From Streptomyces violaceusniger Tu 4113 (GTDB taxonomy: Bacteria; Actinomycetota; Actinomycetes; Streptomycetales; Streptomycetaceae): DNA of 64,000 nt. Position numbers and translations under genes: made by a program. The stretch lies in contig NC_015957.1 of the NCBI RefSeq assembly GCF_000147815.2, forward strand, positions 7,130,001-7,194,000, written 5' to 3'. Below are positions 49,070-58,257 of the stretch, in pieces. Each line of letters opens with the position of its first letter. Positions within the stretch are counted from its first letter, which is position 1. The notes under the pieces are model-generated. The model saw only the letters and a program-made list of their open reading frames with translations. It ran no database searches and was not told the DNA's origin.

Positions 49070-50185
49070 TCATGGCAGTACGACCAGCTCACGGCTGGTG
49101 CGGTTGAGCCGTTCACCGCCGTCGTCGGTGCAGATGACGATGTCCTCGATGCGGGCTCCGAACCGGTCGGGAAGATAGATGCCCGGCTCGACGGAGAAGG
49201 CCATGCCGGGCTCCAGCGGCAGGGCGGAGCCCGCCACGATGTAGGGCTCCTCGTGGGTTTCCAGCCCGATGCCGTGGCCGGTGCGGTGGATGAAGTACGG
49301 CCCGAAGCCCGCGTCCGTGATGACATCCCGGCCGATCGCGTCCAGTTGCTCGGCGGTGATACCGGGCCGGACCGCATCGGTCTGGGCGCGCTGGGCGGTC
49401 AACAGCACCTCGTACAGCCGTCGGTACTCCGCCGGGGGCTCGCCGACGACGTAATCGCGGGTGGAGTCGGAGCAGTAGCCGTCTTCGGTGGTCCCCCCGA
49501 TGTCGACCACCACGGGGTCACCGGGCAGGATCACCCGGTCCGAAAGCTCGTGGTGGGGACTGGCGCCGTGGGGTCCGGAGCCGACGATGACGAAGTCGGT
49601 CCGCACATGGCCTTCGGTCGTGATGGCTTCCGCGATGTCCCGGCCGACCTCGCGTTCGGTGCGCCCGGCGCGCAGCCACTCGCCCATGCGGGCGTGCACC
49701 CGGTCGATGGCCGCCCCCGCCCGGCGCAACGCCTCGACCTCGGCCCGGGTCTTGCGGATCCGCAGCCGGCCGAGCACCTCTCCGGCGAGTGCCTGGTCGG
49801 TGTCGGGCAGCACGGCCCGGAAGGCGATCGTCTTCTCGGCCCACATGTGGTTGTCGACGCCGACCCGGGCCATACCGGCGGGCAGCCTGGCCGCGATGAG
49901 GGCATATGGGTCCTCGGTCTCGGCCCATCCGGTGATCTCGATGCCGAGGTTCCCGGCCGGGGACGCGAGCGCGGCGGGCCGCTCCAACTCCGGTACCAGG
50001 AGGAAGGGTTCGCCGTCCACGGGGAGCACGAGGCAGGTGAGCCGCTCCAGGGGCAGGGCGTGGTAACCCGTCAGATAGCGCAGGTCGGCGCCAGGACTGA
50101 TCAGCAGCGCGTCCAGGCCCGCGCCGGCGGCGGCCTCCCGGGCGCGCTCCAGACGGTCGGCGGGGTAGAGATCGGTGAGAATCAC
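49070..50185 (-). CDS. M24 family Xaa-Pro-type peptidase
   Basis: The 371-residue enzyme has a creatinase N-terminal domain (DALLISPGADLRYLTGYHALPLERLTCLVLP) and a pita-bread catalytic domain with the five metal ligands in PVVVDIGGTTEDGYCSDSTRDYV (two Asp), RTGHGIGLETHEEP (His), FSVEPGIYLPDRFGARIEDIV (two Glu). GTG 50185 is chosen because GGAG lies eight bases before it. It is cytosolic and probably cleaves Xaa-Pro dipeptides. No operon partners are seen. Confidence 0.9.
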   Translation of the reverse strand: MILTDLYPADRLERAREAAAGAGLDALLISPGADLRYLTGYHALPLERLTCLVLPVDGEPFLLVPELERPAALASPAGNLGIEITGWAETEDPYALIAARLPAGMARVGVDNHMWAEKTIAFRAVLPDTDQALAGEVLGRLRIRKTRAEVEALRRAGAAIDRVHARMGEWLRAGRTEREVGRDIAEAITTEGHVRTDFVIVGSGPHGASPHHELSDRVILPGDPVVVDIGGTTEDGYCSDSTRDYVVGEPPAEYRRLYEVLLTAQRAQTDAVRPGITAEQLDAIGRDVITDAGFGPYFIHRTGHGIGLETHEEPYIVAGSALPLEPGMAFSVEPGIYLPDRFGARIEDIVICTDDGGERLNRTSRELVVLP

Positions 50186-50370
50186 AGGGCGTACTCCATC
50201 CTGGTGTCGGGCCGGCCGGGCCGGGGGCCGAGGCAGCGGCCAGACCGTCCTCGACCGGCTGGGGGTCCCTTCAACCTCAGCCTCCACAGCATGCAGCACA
50301 GCGGCAACCCCAAGGGCACGGGACGCACTGTCTGTGCCAGGTCCAAGCCGACCGCCCGACCGACCCGCTC

Positions 50371-50955
50371 CTAGCGCAGACCCTCGAAGATCTCGCCCCA
50401 GAACCCGGATTCCTCCACATCCGGGTCCAGGTCGATCAGGCGCTCACGCAGATCGGCGATGGCGGCCGCCCGTACGGCGTCGTCGGCCGATTCGAGGGCG
50501 TCGCTCGATTCGGCGATCAGCCCGAGGAGCACGGCCAGCCGAGGGAGCGAATCGGCGGCCGGTCCCTGCCACCCGTCTCCGTGGTCCCATCCGTTGGGGT
50601 CGTAGTGGGTGATGCCCCCGTCCGCCGCTTCGAGCATCAGGTGCTGGTCGTACCGCGTGGCCACGGTGAAGCAGAAGTTCTTCGGCGGAGAGTCGTCGTC
50701 CGGGTAGCGGTTCCCGTAGATCTCGTCTGCGTCGAAGGGTTCCAGCCCGTCCTCGTCCCGCAGGTGCCGTGTGTCGATCCGTACGACGTCGAGACGGACG
50801 GCCGGAAAACCGACCGTGAGCAGGAACTCCCTCGACTCGGCATCGGTCAGCTCGACCGGCAGACCGGCCTCGTCCGGTCGCCAGAGCGAGCCTTCACCCA
50901 GTCGCTGCTCCAGCCACACCGCGTCCGGTATGAGCGGAGTGTCGTTGCTTTTCAC
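50371..50955 (-). CDS. SUKH-4-like immunity protein
   Basis: The 194-residue protein has the SUKH-4 style AGLPVELTDAESREFLLTVGFPAV near the start, then FCFTVATRYDQHLMLEAADGGITHYDP and a late helical WGEIFEGLR. SUKH-4 proteins neutralise polymorphic nuclease toxins in actinobacteria. No toxin gene is adjacent: the neighbours are an M24 peptidase and a dehydrogenase. Assignment rests on recognised pattern only, so it is moderate. Confidence 0.6.
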   Translation of the reverse strand: MKSNDTPLIPDAVWLEQRLGEGSLWRPDEAGLPVELTDAESREFLLTVGFPAVRLDVVRIDTRHLRDEDGLEPFDADEIYGNRYPDDDSPPKNFCFTVATRYDQHLMLEAADGGITHYDPNGWDHGDGWQGPAADSLPRLAVLLGLIAESSDALESADDAVRAAAIADLRERLIDLDPDVEESGFWGEIFEGLR

Positions 50956-51143
50956 TGCGTGGCCCCCATGAAGTCCCCGTCGTTCGATCCTGGCCGGTGC
51001 CAGTCAATCGCATCGCGGGGCGCCTTCAGCGCCGTGGGGTCGGCGCGTACAGCCGGGAGGCCCGGAGGCCGGTGCGCGTCGTGGTGCGGACCGGCCACGA
51101 CGTACAGCTTCCGTGGGAGGGCCGACTCCGCGTCAACCAGGGG

Positions 51144-52004
51144 TCAGTCACCGTAGGTGTAGAAGCCACGACCGCTCTTACGGCCGAGGTGACCTGCCGC
51201 GACCATGCGGCGCAGCAGGGCGGGCGGTGCGTACAGGGGCTCCTTGAACTCCTCGTACATCGACTCGGCCACCGCCTGGATGGTCTCGAGGCCGATGAGG
51301 TCGAGCAGGCGGAGCGGTCCCATGGGGTGGGCGCAGCCGAGTTCCATGCCCTGGTCGATGTCGTCCGGGCTGGCGGAGCCCGATTCCACCATGCGCACCG
51401 CGCTGAGCAGGTAGGGCACAAGGAGGGCGTTGACGACGAAACCGGAGCGGTCGGGTGCCTGGATGGCCTGCTTGCCGAGCTGCTCGGCGATGTCGTGGGT
51501 GCGCCGCACTGTCTCCTGGCTGCTGGTGAGAGCGGGGATGACCTCGACCAGTTTTTGCACGGGCACGGGGTTGAAGAAGTGCATGCCGATGACCTGGGCG
51601 GGCCGTTCCGTGGCCACCGCGAGGTCGACGATGGGAATCGAGGAGGTGTTGGTGGCCAGGATCGCCGCCGGGTCTTCCACGACCTTGTCCAGGGCGCGCA
51701 GGACGTCGGTCTTGATGTCGCGGTTCTCGGCGACGGCCTCGATGACGAACTGGCGGTCGGACAGGTCACCGAGGTCGTGGGTGAAGGAGAGCCGGGCGAG
51801 CGCCTGGTCTCGCTGCTCCTGGCTGAGCTTGCCACGCCGTACGCCCCGCTCGAGGGAGGCGGTCAGACGACGGCGGCCCGCCTCGGCGGCGTCCGGGGTG
51901 GCTTCGGCGACACGGACATCGATGCCGTGGCGGGCGGCGACTTCGGCGACGCCGGAGCCCATGAGGCCGCAGCCGACGACGCCGAGACGGGTAACGGGAT
52001 CCAT
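51144..52004 (-). CDS. 3-hydroxyacyl-CoA (3-hydroxybutyryl-CoA) dehydrogenase
   Basis: The 286-residue enzyme has the NAD motif VVGCGLMGSGVAEVAARHG, ATNTSSIPI, the catalytic His region VIGMHFFNPVPVQKLVEVIP, DRSGFVVNALLVPYL and AHPMGPLRLLDLIGLE. This is a single-domain type oxidising 3-hydroxybutyryl-CoA. It begins 42 bases after icmF on the same strand, so the two form an operon linking butyryl-CoA chemistry. Confidence 0.9.
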   Translation of the reverse strand: MDPVTRLGVVGCGLMGSGVAEVAARHGIDVRVAEATPDAAEAGRRRLTASLERGVRRGKLSQEQRDQALARLSFTHDLGDLSDRQFVIEAVAENRDIKTDVLRALDKVVEDPAAILATNTSSIPIVDLAVATERPAQVIGMHFFNPVPVQKLVEVIPALTSSQETVRRTHDIAEQLGKQAIQAPDRSGFVVNALLVPYLLSAVRMVESGSASPDDIDQGMELGCAHPMGPLRLLDLIGLETIQAVAESMYEEFKEPLYAPPALLRRMVAAGHLGRKSGRGFYTYGD

Positions 52005-52046
52005 CTGAGGTTCGCTCCGGTGAGTTGGGGGGTGTGCCGGGGGTGG

Positions 52047-55000
52047 TCAGACGTTGCGGCGGTACTGGCCGCCGACCTCGAAGAAGGCGTCGGTGATCTG
52101 CTGCAGCGAGCAGACCCGGGCGGCGTCCATGAGGACGGCGAAGACGTTGCGGTCGCTCACCGCCGCGTCCTTGAGGGCGTCCAGTGCGGCGTGGGCCGTC
52201 TCATGGTGGCCGGCCTGGAATTCCCGCACCCGCGCAAGCTGGGACTGCTTCTCCTCCTCGGTGGCGCGGGCCAGTTCGATGGCGTCGGGCTCGGCGGTGT
52301 CCGCGTGCGGGTTGCGGAAGGTGTTGACGCCGATGATCGGCAGGGTGCCGTCGTGCTTGCGCTGCTCGTACAGCATCGACTCGTCCTGGATACGGCCGCG
52401 CTGGTAGCCGGTCTCCATCGCCCCGAGGACGCCGCCGCGCTCGCTGATCCGCTCGAACTCCTCGAGGACGGCGTCCTCCACCAGGTCGGTGAGCTCGTCG
52501 ATGATGAAGGACCCCTGGAGGGGGTTCTCGTTCATCGCCAGACCCCACTCGCGGTTGATGATGAGCTGGATGGCGAGGGCCCGGCGGACCGAGTCCTCGG
52601 TGGGGGTGGTGACCGCCTCGTCGTAGGCGTTGGTGTGCAGGCTGTTGCAGTTGTCGTAGATCGCGATGAGCGCCTGGAGGGTGGTGCGGATGTCGTTGAA
52701 GTCCATCTCCTGGGCGTGTAGCGAGCGGCCGGAGGTCTGGACGTGGTACTTCAGCTTCTGGCTGCGCTCGTTCGCGCCGTACTTCTCCTTCATCGCCACT
52801 GCCCAGATGCGGCGGGCGACCCGGCCGAGGACGGAGTACTCGGGGTCCATGCCGTTGGAGAAGAAGAACGACAGGTTCGGGGAGAAGTCGTCGATGTGCA
52901 TGCCCCGGGCGAGGTAGGACTCGACGTAGGTGAAGCCGTTGGCCAGAGTGAAGGCGAGCTGGCTGATGGGATTCGCGCCGGCTTCGGCGATGTGATAGCC
53001 GGAGATGGACACCGAGTAGAAGTTGCGGACCTTGTTGGCGATGAACCACTCCTGGATGTCCGCCATCATCCGCAGGGAGAACTCGGTGGAGAACAGGCAG
53101 GTGTTCTGGCCCTGGTCCTCCTTGAGGATGTCGGCCTGCACCGTGCCGCGCACGCTTCCCAGCGCGTGCGCACGCAGTTCGGCCGTCTCCTCGGGCGACG
53201 GGTCGCGGCCCTCGGCGGTACGGAACCTCTCGATCTGCTGGTCGATCGTGGTGTTGAGGAAGAACGCCAGGATGGCCGGCGCCGGTCCGTTGATCGTCAT
53301 GGAGACCGAGGTCGTCTGCGCCACCAGGTCGAAGCCGTCGAAGAGCGCCTTCATGTCCTCCAGGGTCGCCACCGACACTCCGGAGGTGCCGACCTTGCCG
53401 TAGTTGTCGGGGCGTTCGTCCGGGTCACGGCCGTAGAGGGTGACGGAGTCGAAGGCAGTGGACAGCCGGGTGGCCGGCTGGCCCTCGGACAGCAGCTTGA
53501 AGCGCCGGTTGGTGCGGAACGGGTCGCCCTCGCCCGCGAACATCCGCGCCGGGTCCTCGCCGTCGCGCTTGAAGGGGAACACCCCGGCGGTGAACGGGAA
53601 GTGGCCGGGCAGGTTCTCCCGGCGCCAGAACCGCACCAGTTCCCCGTGGTCGGTGAAGCGGGGCAGGGCGACCCGGGGGATCTTGTTGCCGGACAGGGAC
53701 TCGCGGGTGAGCGTGGTGCGGATCTCCCGGTCCCGTATCTTCACGATCTGCTCGTCGCCGGAGTAGGAAGCCACGACGGCGGGCCAGTTCTCGATGTGTT
53801 CCGTGACCTCGTGCGGGAGTTTCCGGCGGGCGTCCTCGAGCAGCGACCGCACATTCCCGGCGTCGGAGCCGACCTGGACGAGCTCGCCCTCGACCGCCTC
53901 CAGGCGCTGCACCCGCCGGGCCGACTCGGCCAGCCGGTCGGTCTCGGCGTGGTACCCGCGGACCAGCTCGCTGATCTCGGCGAGGTAGCGCACCCGCTCC
54001 GCGGGAACCACCTGCCGGATACCGGAGGAGTGGCGCACGTCGACGGGCGCCAGCCTGCCCTCGGACAGCGGCAGCCCCTTCTCGGCCAGGGTGCCCTTCA
54101 GGTGCTGGTACAGCGCGGTGACACCGTCGTCGTTGAACGTGGCCGCCGAGGAGCCGTACACCGGCATGTCCTCGGGCCGCATGCCGAACGCCTCGCGGTT
54201 GCGGACCAGTTGGCGGCCCACGTCGCGCAGCGCGTCCTTGGCGCCGCGCCGCTCGAACTTGTTGATCGCCACCACGTCGGCGAAGTCGAGCATGTCGATC
54301 TTCTCGAGCTGCGAGGCGGCGCCGAACTCGGGTGTCATCACATACATCGAGGTGTCGACGAACGGCACGATCGCCGCGTCGCCCTGACCGATGCCCGGCG
54401 TCTCCACGATCACCAGGTCGAACCCGGCGGCCTTCACCACGTCGATCACGTCCGCCAGGTGCTCCGGCAGCTCACGGCTGTTGCGCGTGGCCAGGCTCCG
54501 GAAGAACACCCGGTTCCCGTCCAGGGAGTTCATCCGGATCCGGTCACCGAGCAGCGCACCGCCACCACGACGGCGGGTCGGGTCGACCGCGATCACCGCG
54601 ACCCGCAGCTTGTCCTGCTGGTCGACGCGGATACGGCGCACCAACTCGTCGGTGAGCGAGGATTTGCCCGAGCCGCCGGTGCCGGTGATGCCGAGCACCG
54701 GCGTGACCCGTGCCGCCGCGGCGGCACGGAGCTGTTCCAGGAAGTCCGGGGACAGCTTGCCGAGTTCGGCGCCGGTGATGGCGCGGGCGATCGCGAACCG
54801 GTCGCCGGCGAGTACGGCGGCGGCGTCGGCCTGCCTGCCGTCCCACAGGTCGAAGTCGCAGTCCCTTATCACCGAGTTGATCATCCCGGCGAGGCCCATC
54901 CGCTGCCCGTCCTCCGGGGAGAAGATGGTCACTCCGCTGCCGCGCAGCCGGTCGATCTCCTCGGGCACGATGACGCCGCCACCCCCGCCCACCACTCGGA

Positions 55001-55277
55001 CGTGCTCCGCTCCCTGCGCACGCAGCGACTCCACCAGGTACTCGAAGTACTCCACGTGACCGCCCTGGTAGGACGAGACCGCGACACCGTGTGCGTCCTC
55101 CTCCAGCGCCGCGTCCACGACCTCCCGCACCGACCGGTTGTGACCGAGGTGGATCACCTCCGCGCCCTGGGACTGGAAGATCCGTCGCATGATGTTGATC
55201 GACGCGTCGTGCCCGTCGAACAGCGCCGAAGCGGTGACCAGGCGGACGGGGTGCGCAGGACGGTGCAGATCGCTCAT
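52047..55277 (-). CDS. icmF: Fused isobutyryl-CoA mutase IcmF
   Basis: The 1076-residue protein has all three IcmF parts in order: a cobalamin-binding domain at about 10-140 (SALFDGHDASINIMRRIFQ and VSSYQGGHVEYFEYLV), a MeaI-type P-loop GTPase chaperone at about 190-410 (GITGTGGSGKSSLTDELVRR, VIVETPGIGQGD and NKFERRGAKD) and a mutase barrel from about 560 (FPFTAGVFPFKRDGEDPARMFAGEGDPFRTNRRFKLLSEGQPATRLSTAFDSVTLYG). It interconverts isobutyryl- and n-butyryl-CoA using adenosylcobalamin, with GTPase-gated cofactor loading. GGAAGG precedes the ATG. A TetR-type palindrome lies 44 bases upstream. Confidence 0.95.
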   Translation of the reverse strand: MSDLHRPAHPVRLVTASALFDGHDASINIMRRIFQSQGAEVIHLGHNRSVREVVDAALEEDAHGVAVSSYQGGHVEYFEYLVESLRAQGAEHVRVVGGGGGVIVPEEIDRLRGSGVTIFSPEDGQRMGLAGMINSVIRDCDFDLWDGRQADAAAVLAGDRFAIARAITGAELGKLSPDFLEQLRAAAAARVTPVLGITGTGGSGKSSLTDELVRRIRVDQQDKLRVAVIAVDPTRRRGGGALLGDRIRMNSLDGNRVFFRSLATRNSRELPEHLADVIDVVKAAGFDLVIVETPGIGQGDAAIVPFVDTSMYVMTPEFGAASQLEKIDMLDFADVVAINKFERRGAKDALRDVGRQLVRNREAFGMRPEDMPVYGSSAATFNDDGVTALYQHLKGTLAEKGLPLSEGRLAPVDVRHSSGIRQVVPAERVRYLAEISELVRGYHAETDRLAESARRVQRLEAVEGELVQVGSDAGNVRSLLEDARRKLPHEVTEHIENWPAVVASYSGDEQIVKIRDREIRTTLTRESLSGNKIPRVALPRFTDHGELVRFWRRENLPGHFPFTAGVFPFKRDGEDPARMFAGEGDPFRTNRRFKLLSEGQPATRLSTAFDSVTLYGRDPDERPDNYGKVGTSGVSVATLEDMKALFDGFDLVAQTTSVSMTINGPAPAILAFFLNTTIDQQIERFRTAEGRDPSPEETAELRAHALGSVRGTVQADILKEDQGQNTCLFSTEFSLRMMADIQEWFIANKVRNFYSVSISGYHIAEAGANPISQLAFTLANGFTYVESYLARGMHIDDFSPNLSFFFSNGMDPEYSVLGRVARRIWAVAMKEKYGANERSQKLKYHVQTSGRSLHAQEMDFNDIRTTLQALIAIYDNCNSLHTNAYDEAVTTPTEDSVRRALAIQLIINREWGLAMNENPLQGSFIIDELTDLVEDAVLEEFERISERGGVLGAMETGYQRGRIQDESMLYEQRKHDGTLPIIGVNTFRNPHADTAEPDAIELARATEEEKQSQLARVREFQAGHHETAHAALDALKDAAVSDRNVFAVLMDAARVCSLQQITDAFFEVGGQYRRNV

Positions 55278-55320
55278 GAGGGCCTTCCCAGACGGGTCAG
55301 GGCACTGACTGAAGAGATAG

Positions 55321-55332
55321 TAGGACGTCCTA
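55321..55332. promoter_or_regulatory. TetR-type palindrome upstream of icmF
   Basis: TAGGACGTCCTA is a perfect 12-base palindrome; flanking TAG and GTA extend it to 18 bases with one symmetric mismatch. It overlaps the likely icmF promoter. No TetR-type gene lies next to it, so the regulator is encoded elsewhere. Confidence 0.6.
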
Positions 55333-55617
55333 GTAAATTACTGGAGGCAGGGAGGGTGTGAAGAGAAGCACAGAAGCGGCGCGAGTGATCCCGCACCGCC
55401 GGGGCATCGCGAGGGCGAGCCGGTCGCCGCAGCAGTGATTGAATCGACTTCAGTTTGAACGTTAGGTGCGGTGCGTCGGATCGTCAATCAGACCCCCAGC
55501 CCATGACTTGTGATTGACGGCACCCCGGGGCCATATTTAGCTTTGAACTCGCTTAGGTTCAGCCATGCGCCCTTCACGGAGCGTGCTCGCATGGCCCTTC
55601 CGCGGAAGTGAGGCGCC
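55333..55617. other. Non-coding stretch with a dyad and atypical codons
   Basis: No credible gene. CGTCAATCA (55482-55490) and TGATTGACG (55511-55519) are perfect 9-base inverted copies. On the minus strand, just upstream of the dyad, a short frame reads WLNLSEFKAKYGPGVPSITS in codons unusual for this genome (AAA, GCT, TAT), perhaps a scrap of imported DNA. Confidence 0.35.
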
Positions 55618-56182
55618 TTGATCGCATCACACCTTCCGGCAGCCGCCGCACCGCTGACCGTCGGTTCGCTGACCCTGCGCAACCGGCTGGTCGCCACCGC
55701 CCACGCCAGCGGTCTCGTCCGGGACGGGCTGCCGCTCAGCGGCGACGCCGAGTACTGGGGCCGTCTGGCGGCCGGTGGCGCGGCGCTGCTGATCTGCGGC
55801 GGTACGACGGTGGCGCCGGAGTCCGCGCCCCGGCAGGGAAACATCCTTCAGCTCCATCGTCCGGAGGCGGTCGAGCCACTGCGAGCACGGGTCGGGCGCC
55901 TGCGAACTGGACATCATGCCGCTGTGCACGGCAACCGGCATCGGCCCCGAGGGCGTCGCCGTCGCTCACCACACCTCCGGAGGGATGACCACCATGCCCG
56001 CGGACCAGGTCGTCGTCGTGGGGGAACGCCGCCCACGCACCGCCCCGGACTGCACCAACCCCCTGGTACTGACAGTCGGCGACGCCGTGGTTCCGCGACG
56101 TGTCGCGCACGCGATCGCCGAGGGACGGGAAGCCGCCGTACGCATCGCCTCTGCGCTACGAGACGGTATGCACCGCGGTTAG
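55618..56182 (+). pseudogene. Internally deleted NADH:flavin oxidoreductase
   Basis: The first part (about 55618-55900) reads APLTVGSLTLRNRLVATAHASGLVRDGLPLSGDAEYWGRLAAGGAALLICGGTTVAPES, the N-terminus of an Old Yellow Enzyme-type oxidoreductase. In another frame from about 55916 the C-terminus of the same kind of large protein follows (GPEGVAVAHHTSGGMTTMPADQVVVVGERRP, then LTVGDAVVPRRVAHAIAEGREAAVRIA). Full-length relatives of the 2,4-dienoyl-CoA reductase type have about 650 residues; roughly 450 in the middle are gone. Confidence 0.8.
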
Positions 56183-56242
56183 CCGACGGCAGCACACCGG
56201 TCCGGTCCGCACAGCCCAGAACGTCGGCCCGGTGGTGGGCGT

Positions 56243-56785
56243 TCAGGGCTTGCCATGCACGGAAACGGCGTACTTCCCGTCGGTGTAAGGGTCGCGGGAC
56301 CACGTCGCGTACCTGGCTTCGAGGGTGAGTCCCGCCGCACGGCAGTGCGCGTCGTAGTCGTCCAGCGGGTAACCGCGGTCCAGGGCGAAACCCGCGACGA
56401 GACGACCGGCCGGACGCACATGGGCCGCCGCCCCGGCCACCAGGGCCGGTTCCGTTCCCGGTGGGGTGAACAGGGGGACATTGCCCGCCAGCACCACGAC
56501 ATCGAAGGACAACCCCAGGTCGAGGTCGACCAGATCCCGCCGATGCCAGCGGATCTCCGGGGCCAGCCGCCGGGCGGTGGCGAGCATCGACGCGTCGGCG
56601 TCCACGCCCGCCACGTCGATCCCGTGACGGGCCAGCTCTATGGCCACCCGGCCGGTGCCGCAGCCCGCATCGAGGACCGTGGTCGGCCGGAAGGAGCGGA
56701 CCAGCGCGGCTTCACCGTGGATGTCCCCTCCTTCGGTGGCGATGCGGTCGAACCGCGACTGGTACTCGTCACCGTTCCACGTCAT
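56243..56785 (-). CDS. Class I SAM-dependent methyltransferase
   Basis: The 180-residue protein has motif I VLDAGCGTGRVAIELARHGIDVAGVDAD, motif II-like LSFDVVVLAGNVPLFTPPGTE and late strand ARYATWSRDPY. The short length and lack of further domains suggest a small-molecule methyltransferase. It is convergent with the flavin oxidoreductase relic. The substrate is unknown. Confidence 0.85.
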   Translation of the reverse strand: MTWNGDEYQSRFDRIATEGGDIHGEAALVRSFRPTTVLDAGCGTGRVAIELARHGIDVAGVDADASMLATARRLAPEIRWHRRDLVDLDLGLSFDVVVLAGNVPLFTPPGTEPALVAGAAAHVRPAGRLVAGFALDRGYPLDDYDAHCRAAGLTLEARYATWSRDPYTDGKYAVSVHGKP

Positions 56786-56882
56786 GCCGCCAGCGTGTCA
56801 CATGCGCGGTCGCGCGAGCCGATACGGGCAGGGTGTCCTGCGGTCGTACCGCAGCACAATCGACGAGCCAGAAAGCCAGGTT

Positions 56883-56896
56883 TTGGTCTATACCAA
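56883..56896. promoter_or_regulatory. DasR-like palindrome upstream of the sugar dehydrogenase
   Basis: TTGGT-CTAT-ACCAA is a 14-base dyad whose core TGGTCTATACCA differs by one base from the TGGTCTAGACCA core of DasR sites known in Streptomyces. It lies about 140 bases before the start of a secreted sugar-dehydrogenase gene. Confidence 0.45.
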
Positions 56897-57036
56897 GCGC
56901 GTCCGTCCCAGTATCCTCATCCTGGCCAGTAGCACACCATCCCCCACCCAGGTTGCGTGCTGGCGCGGGCGACACCCCCTGAACCTGCCCAAGCAGCCAG
57001 GTGACCTCCCGATTCACCGCATCCAGGAGGATCACG

Positions 57037-58176
57037 GTGAAAGTTCGCACCAGGAGTTCGGCGATCATCGGCACCATCTGCCTCGTCGCTTCCCTCGCCT
57101 TGACCACGGCGTCCGCCGACCAGCCCGCCGCCCCACGGCAGGCAGCAGCGAAGGTCGCGCTCAAGAATGTGGCCACGGCCCAGAATCCGACCGCCGGCGC
57201 CGCCGGTCCCGGAGGCACGGTCTGGATCGCCGAACGCCCCGGCACCGTAAGGGTTTTGGACGATCAGGGACTGGGCGAACCCGTCCTCGACATCTCCGCC
57301 GAGACCACCACCGACGGCGAACGCGGTCTGCTGGGCATCGCGTTCGACAAGGAATTCGCGCACTTCTACATCTCGTTCACGAACCTCGAAGGCACCAGCA
57401 CCGTGGACGAGTTCGCCATGCGGGACGGCAAGATCCAGCCGGACACCCGGCGCACCGTCCTCACCCAGACGCAGCCGTACTCGAACCACAACGGCGGCGA
57501 CATCAAGTTCGGCCCCGACGGCTACCTCTACATCGCATTGGGCGACGGGGGCGCGGGCGGCGACCCGCACGGCAACGGGCAGAACCTCGACACGCTGCTC
57601 GGCAAGCTCCTGCGGATCGACCCGAGCGGCGGCGAGCCGTACGCGATCCCGCCGGACAACCCGTTCGTGGACGACCCGAACGCGAAGGACGAAATCTGGG
57701 CGTACGGGCTGCGCAATCCGTGGCGGTTCTCCTTCGACGCGGACACGGGCGACCTGCTGATCGGTGACGTCGGCCAGAACGACTGGGAGGAGATCGACTG
57801 GGCCCCGGGGAACAGCAAGGGCGGCGAGAACTACGGCTGGTCCCAGATGGAGGGCACCCATCCCTTCCGTGGCGGCACGGAACCCGCGAACCACGTGCCG
57901 CCGGTCCACGAGTACGACCGCACCAATCTGGGCTGCTCGGTGACCGGCGGCTACGTCTACCGAGGCAACGCGATCCCGGACCTCAAGGGTCAGTACGTGT
58001 TCAGCGACTACTGCGACGGCACCGTCCGCTCTCTGCAGATGGAGAACGGCAAGGTGACCGGCGTGAACGACCTCGGAGTCAACGGCGGCGAGGTCATCTC
58101 GTTCGTGCAGGGCGGCAGTGGCGAGCTGTACGTGCTCGCCATAGGTGGCAGCGTCTCCCGCATCGACCCGGCGTAA
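57037..58176 (+). CDS. Secreted PQQ-dependent sugar dehydrogenase-like protein
   Basis: The 379-residue protein has a signal peptide (TRSSAIIGTICLVASLALTT, cleavage near ASA) and a six-bladed beta-propeller of the glucose/sorbosone dehydrogenase family: GERGLLGIAFDKEFAHFYISFTN, NHNGGDIKFGPDGYLYIALGDGG with the catalytic His, GLRNPWRFSFDADTGDLLIGDVGQNDWEEI and GGYVYRG. GTG 57037 follows AGGAGGATCACG. It should oxidise an extracellular sugar if PQQ is available. It stands alone. Confidence 0.88.
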   Translation: MKVRTRSSAIIGTICLVASLALTTASADQPAAPRQAAAKVALKNVATAQNPTAGAAGPGGTVWIAERPGTVRVLDDQGLGEPVLDISAETTTDGERGLLGIAFDKEFAHFYISFTNLEGTSTVDEFAMRDGKIQPDTRRTVLTQTQPYSNHNGGDIKFGPDGYLYIALGDGGAGGDPHGNGQNLDTLLGKLLRIDPSGGEPYAIPPDNPFVDDPNAKDEIWAYGLRNPWRFSFDADTGDLLIGDVGQNDWEEIDWAPGNSKGGENYGWSQMEGTHPFRGGTEPANHVPPVHEYDRTNLGCSVTGGYVYRGNAIPDLKGQYVFSDYCDGTVRSLQMENGKVTGVNDLGVNGGEVISFVQGGSGELYVLAIGGSVSRIDPA

Positions 58177-58257
58177 CAACTACTGGAAGACGCCGCCGAG
58201 TAGCGAGTGCGGCCCTGGGCCGGGAGCCCCGTGTGAGGCTCCGGCCCGGGGGGCGGG

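Noticed and set aside
52743..55361. An 872-codon plus-strand open frame opposite icmF
   Set aside because: It is the mirror of IcmF, whose three domains are unmistakable on the minus strand.
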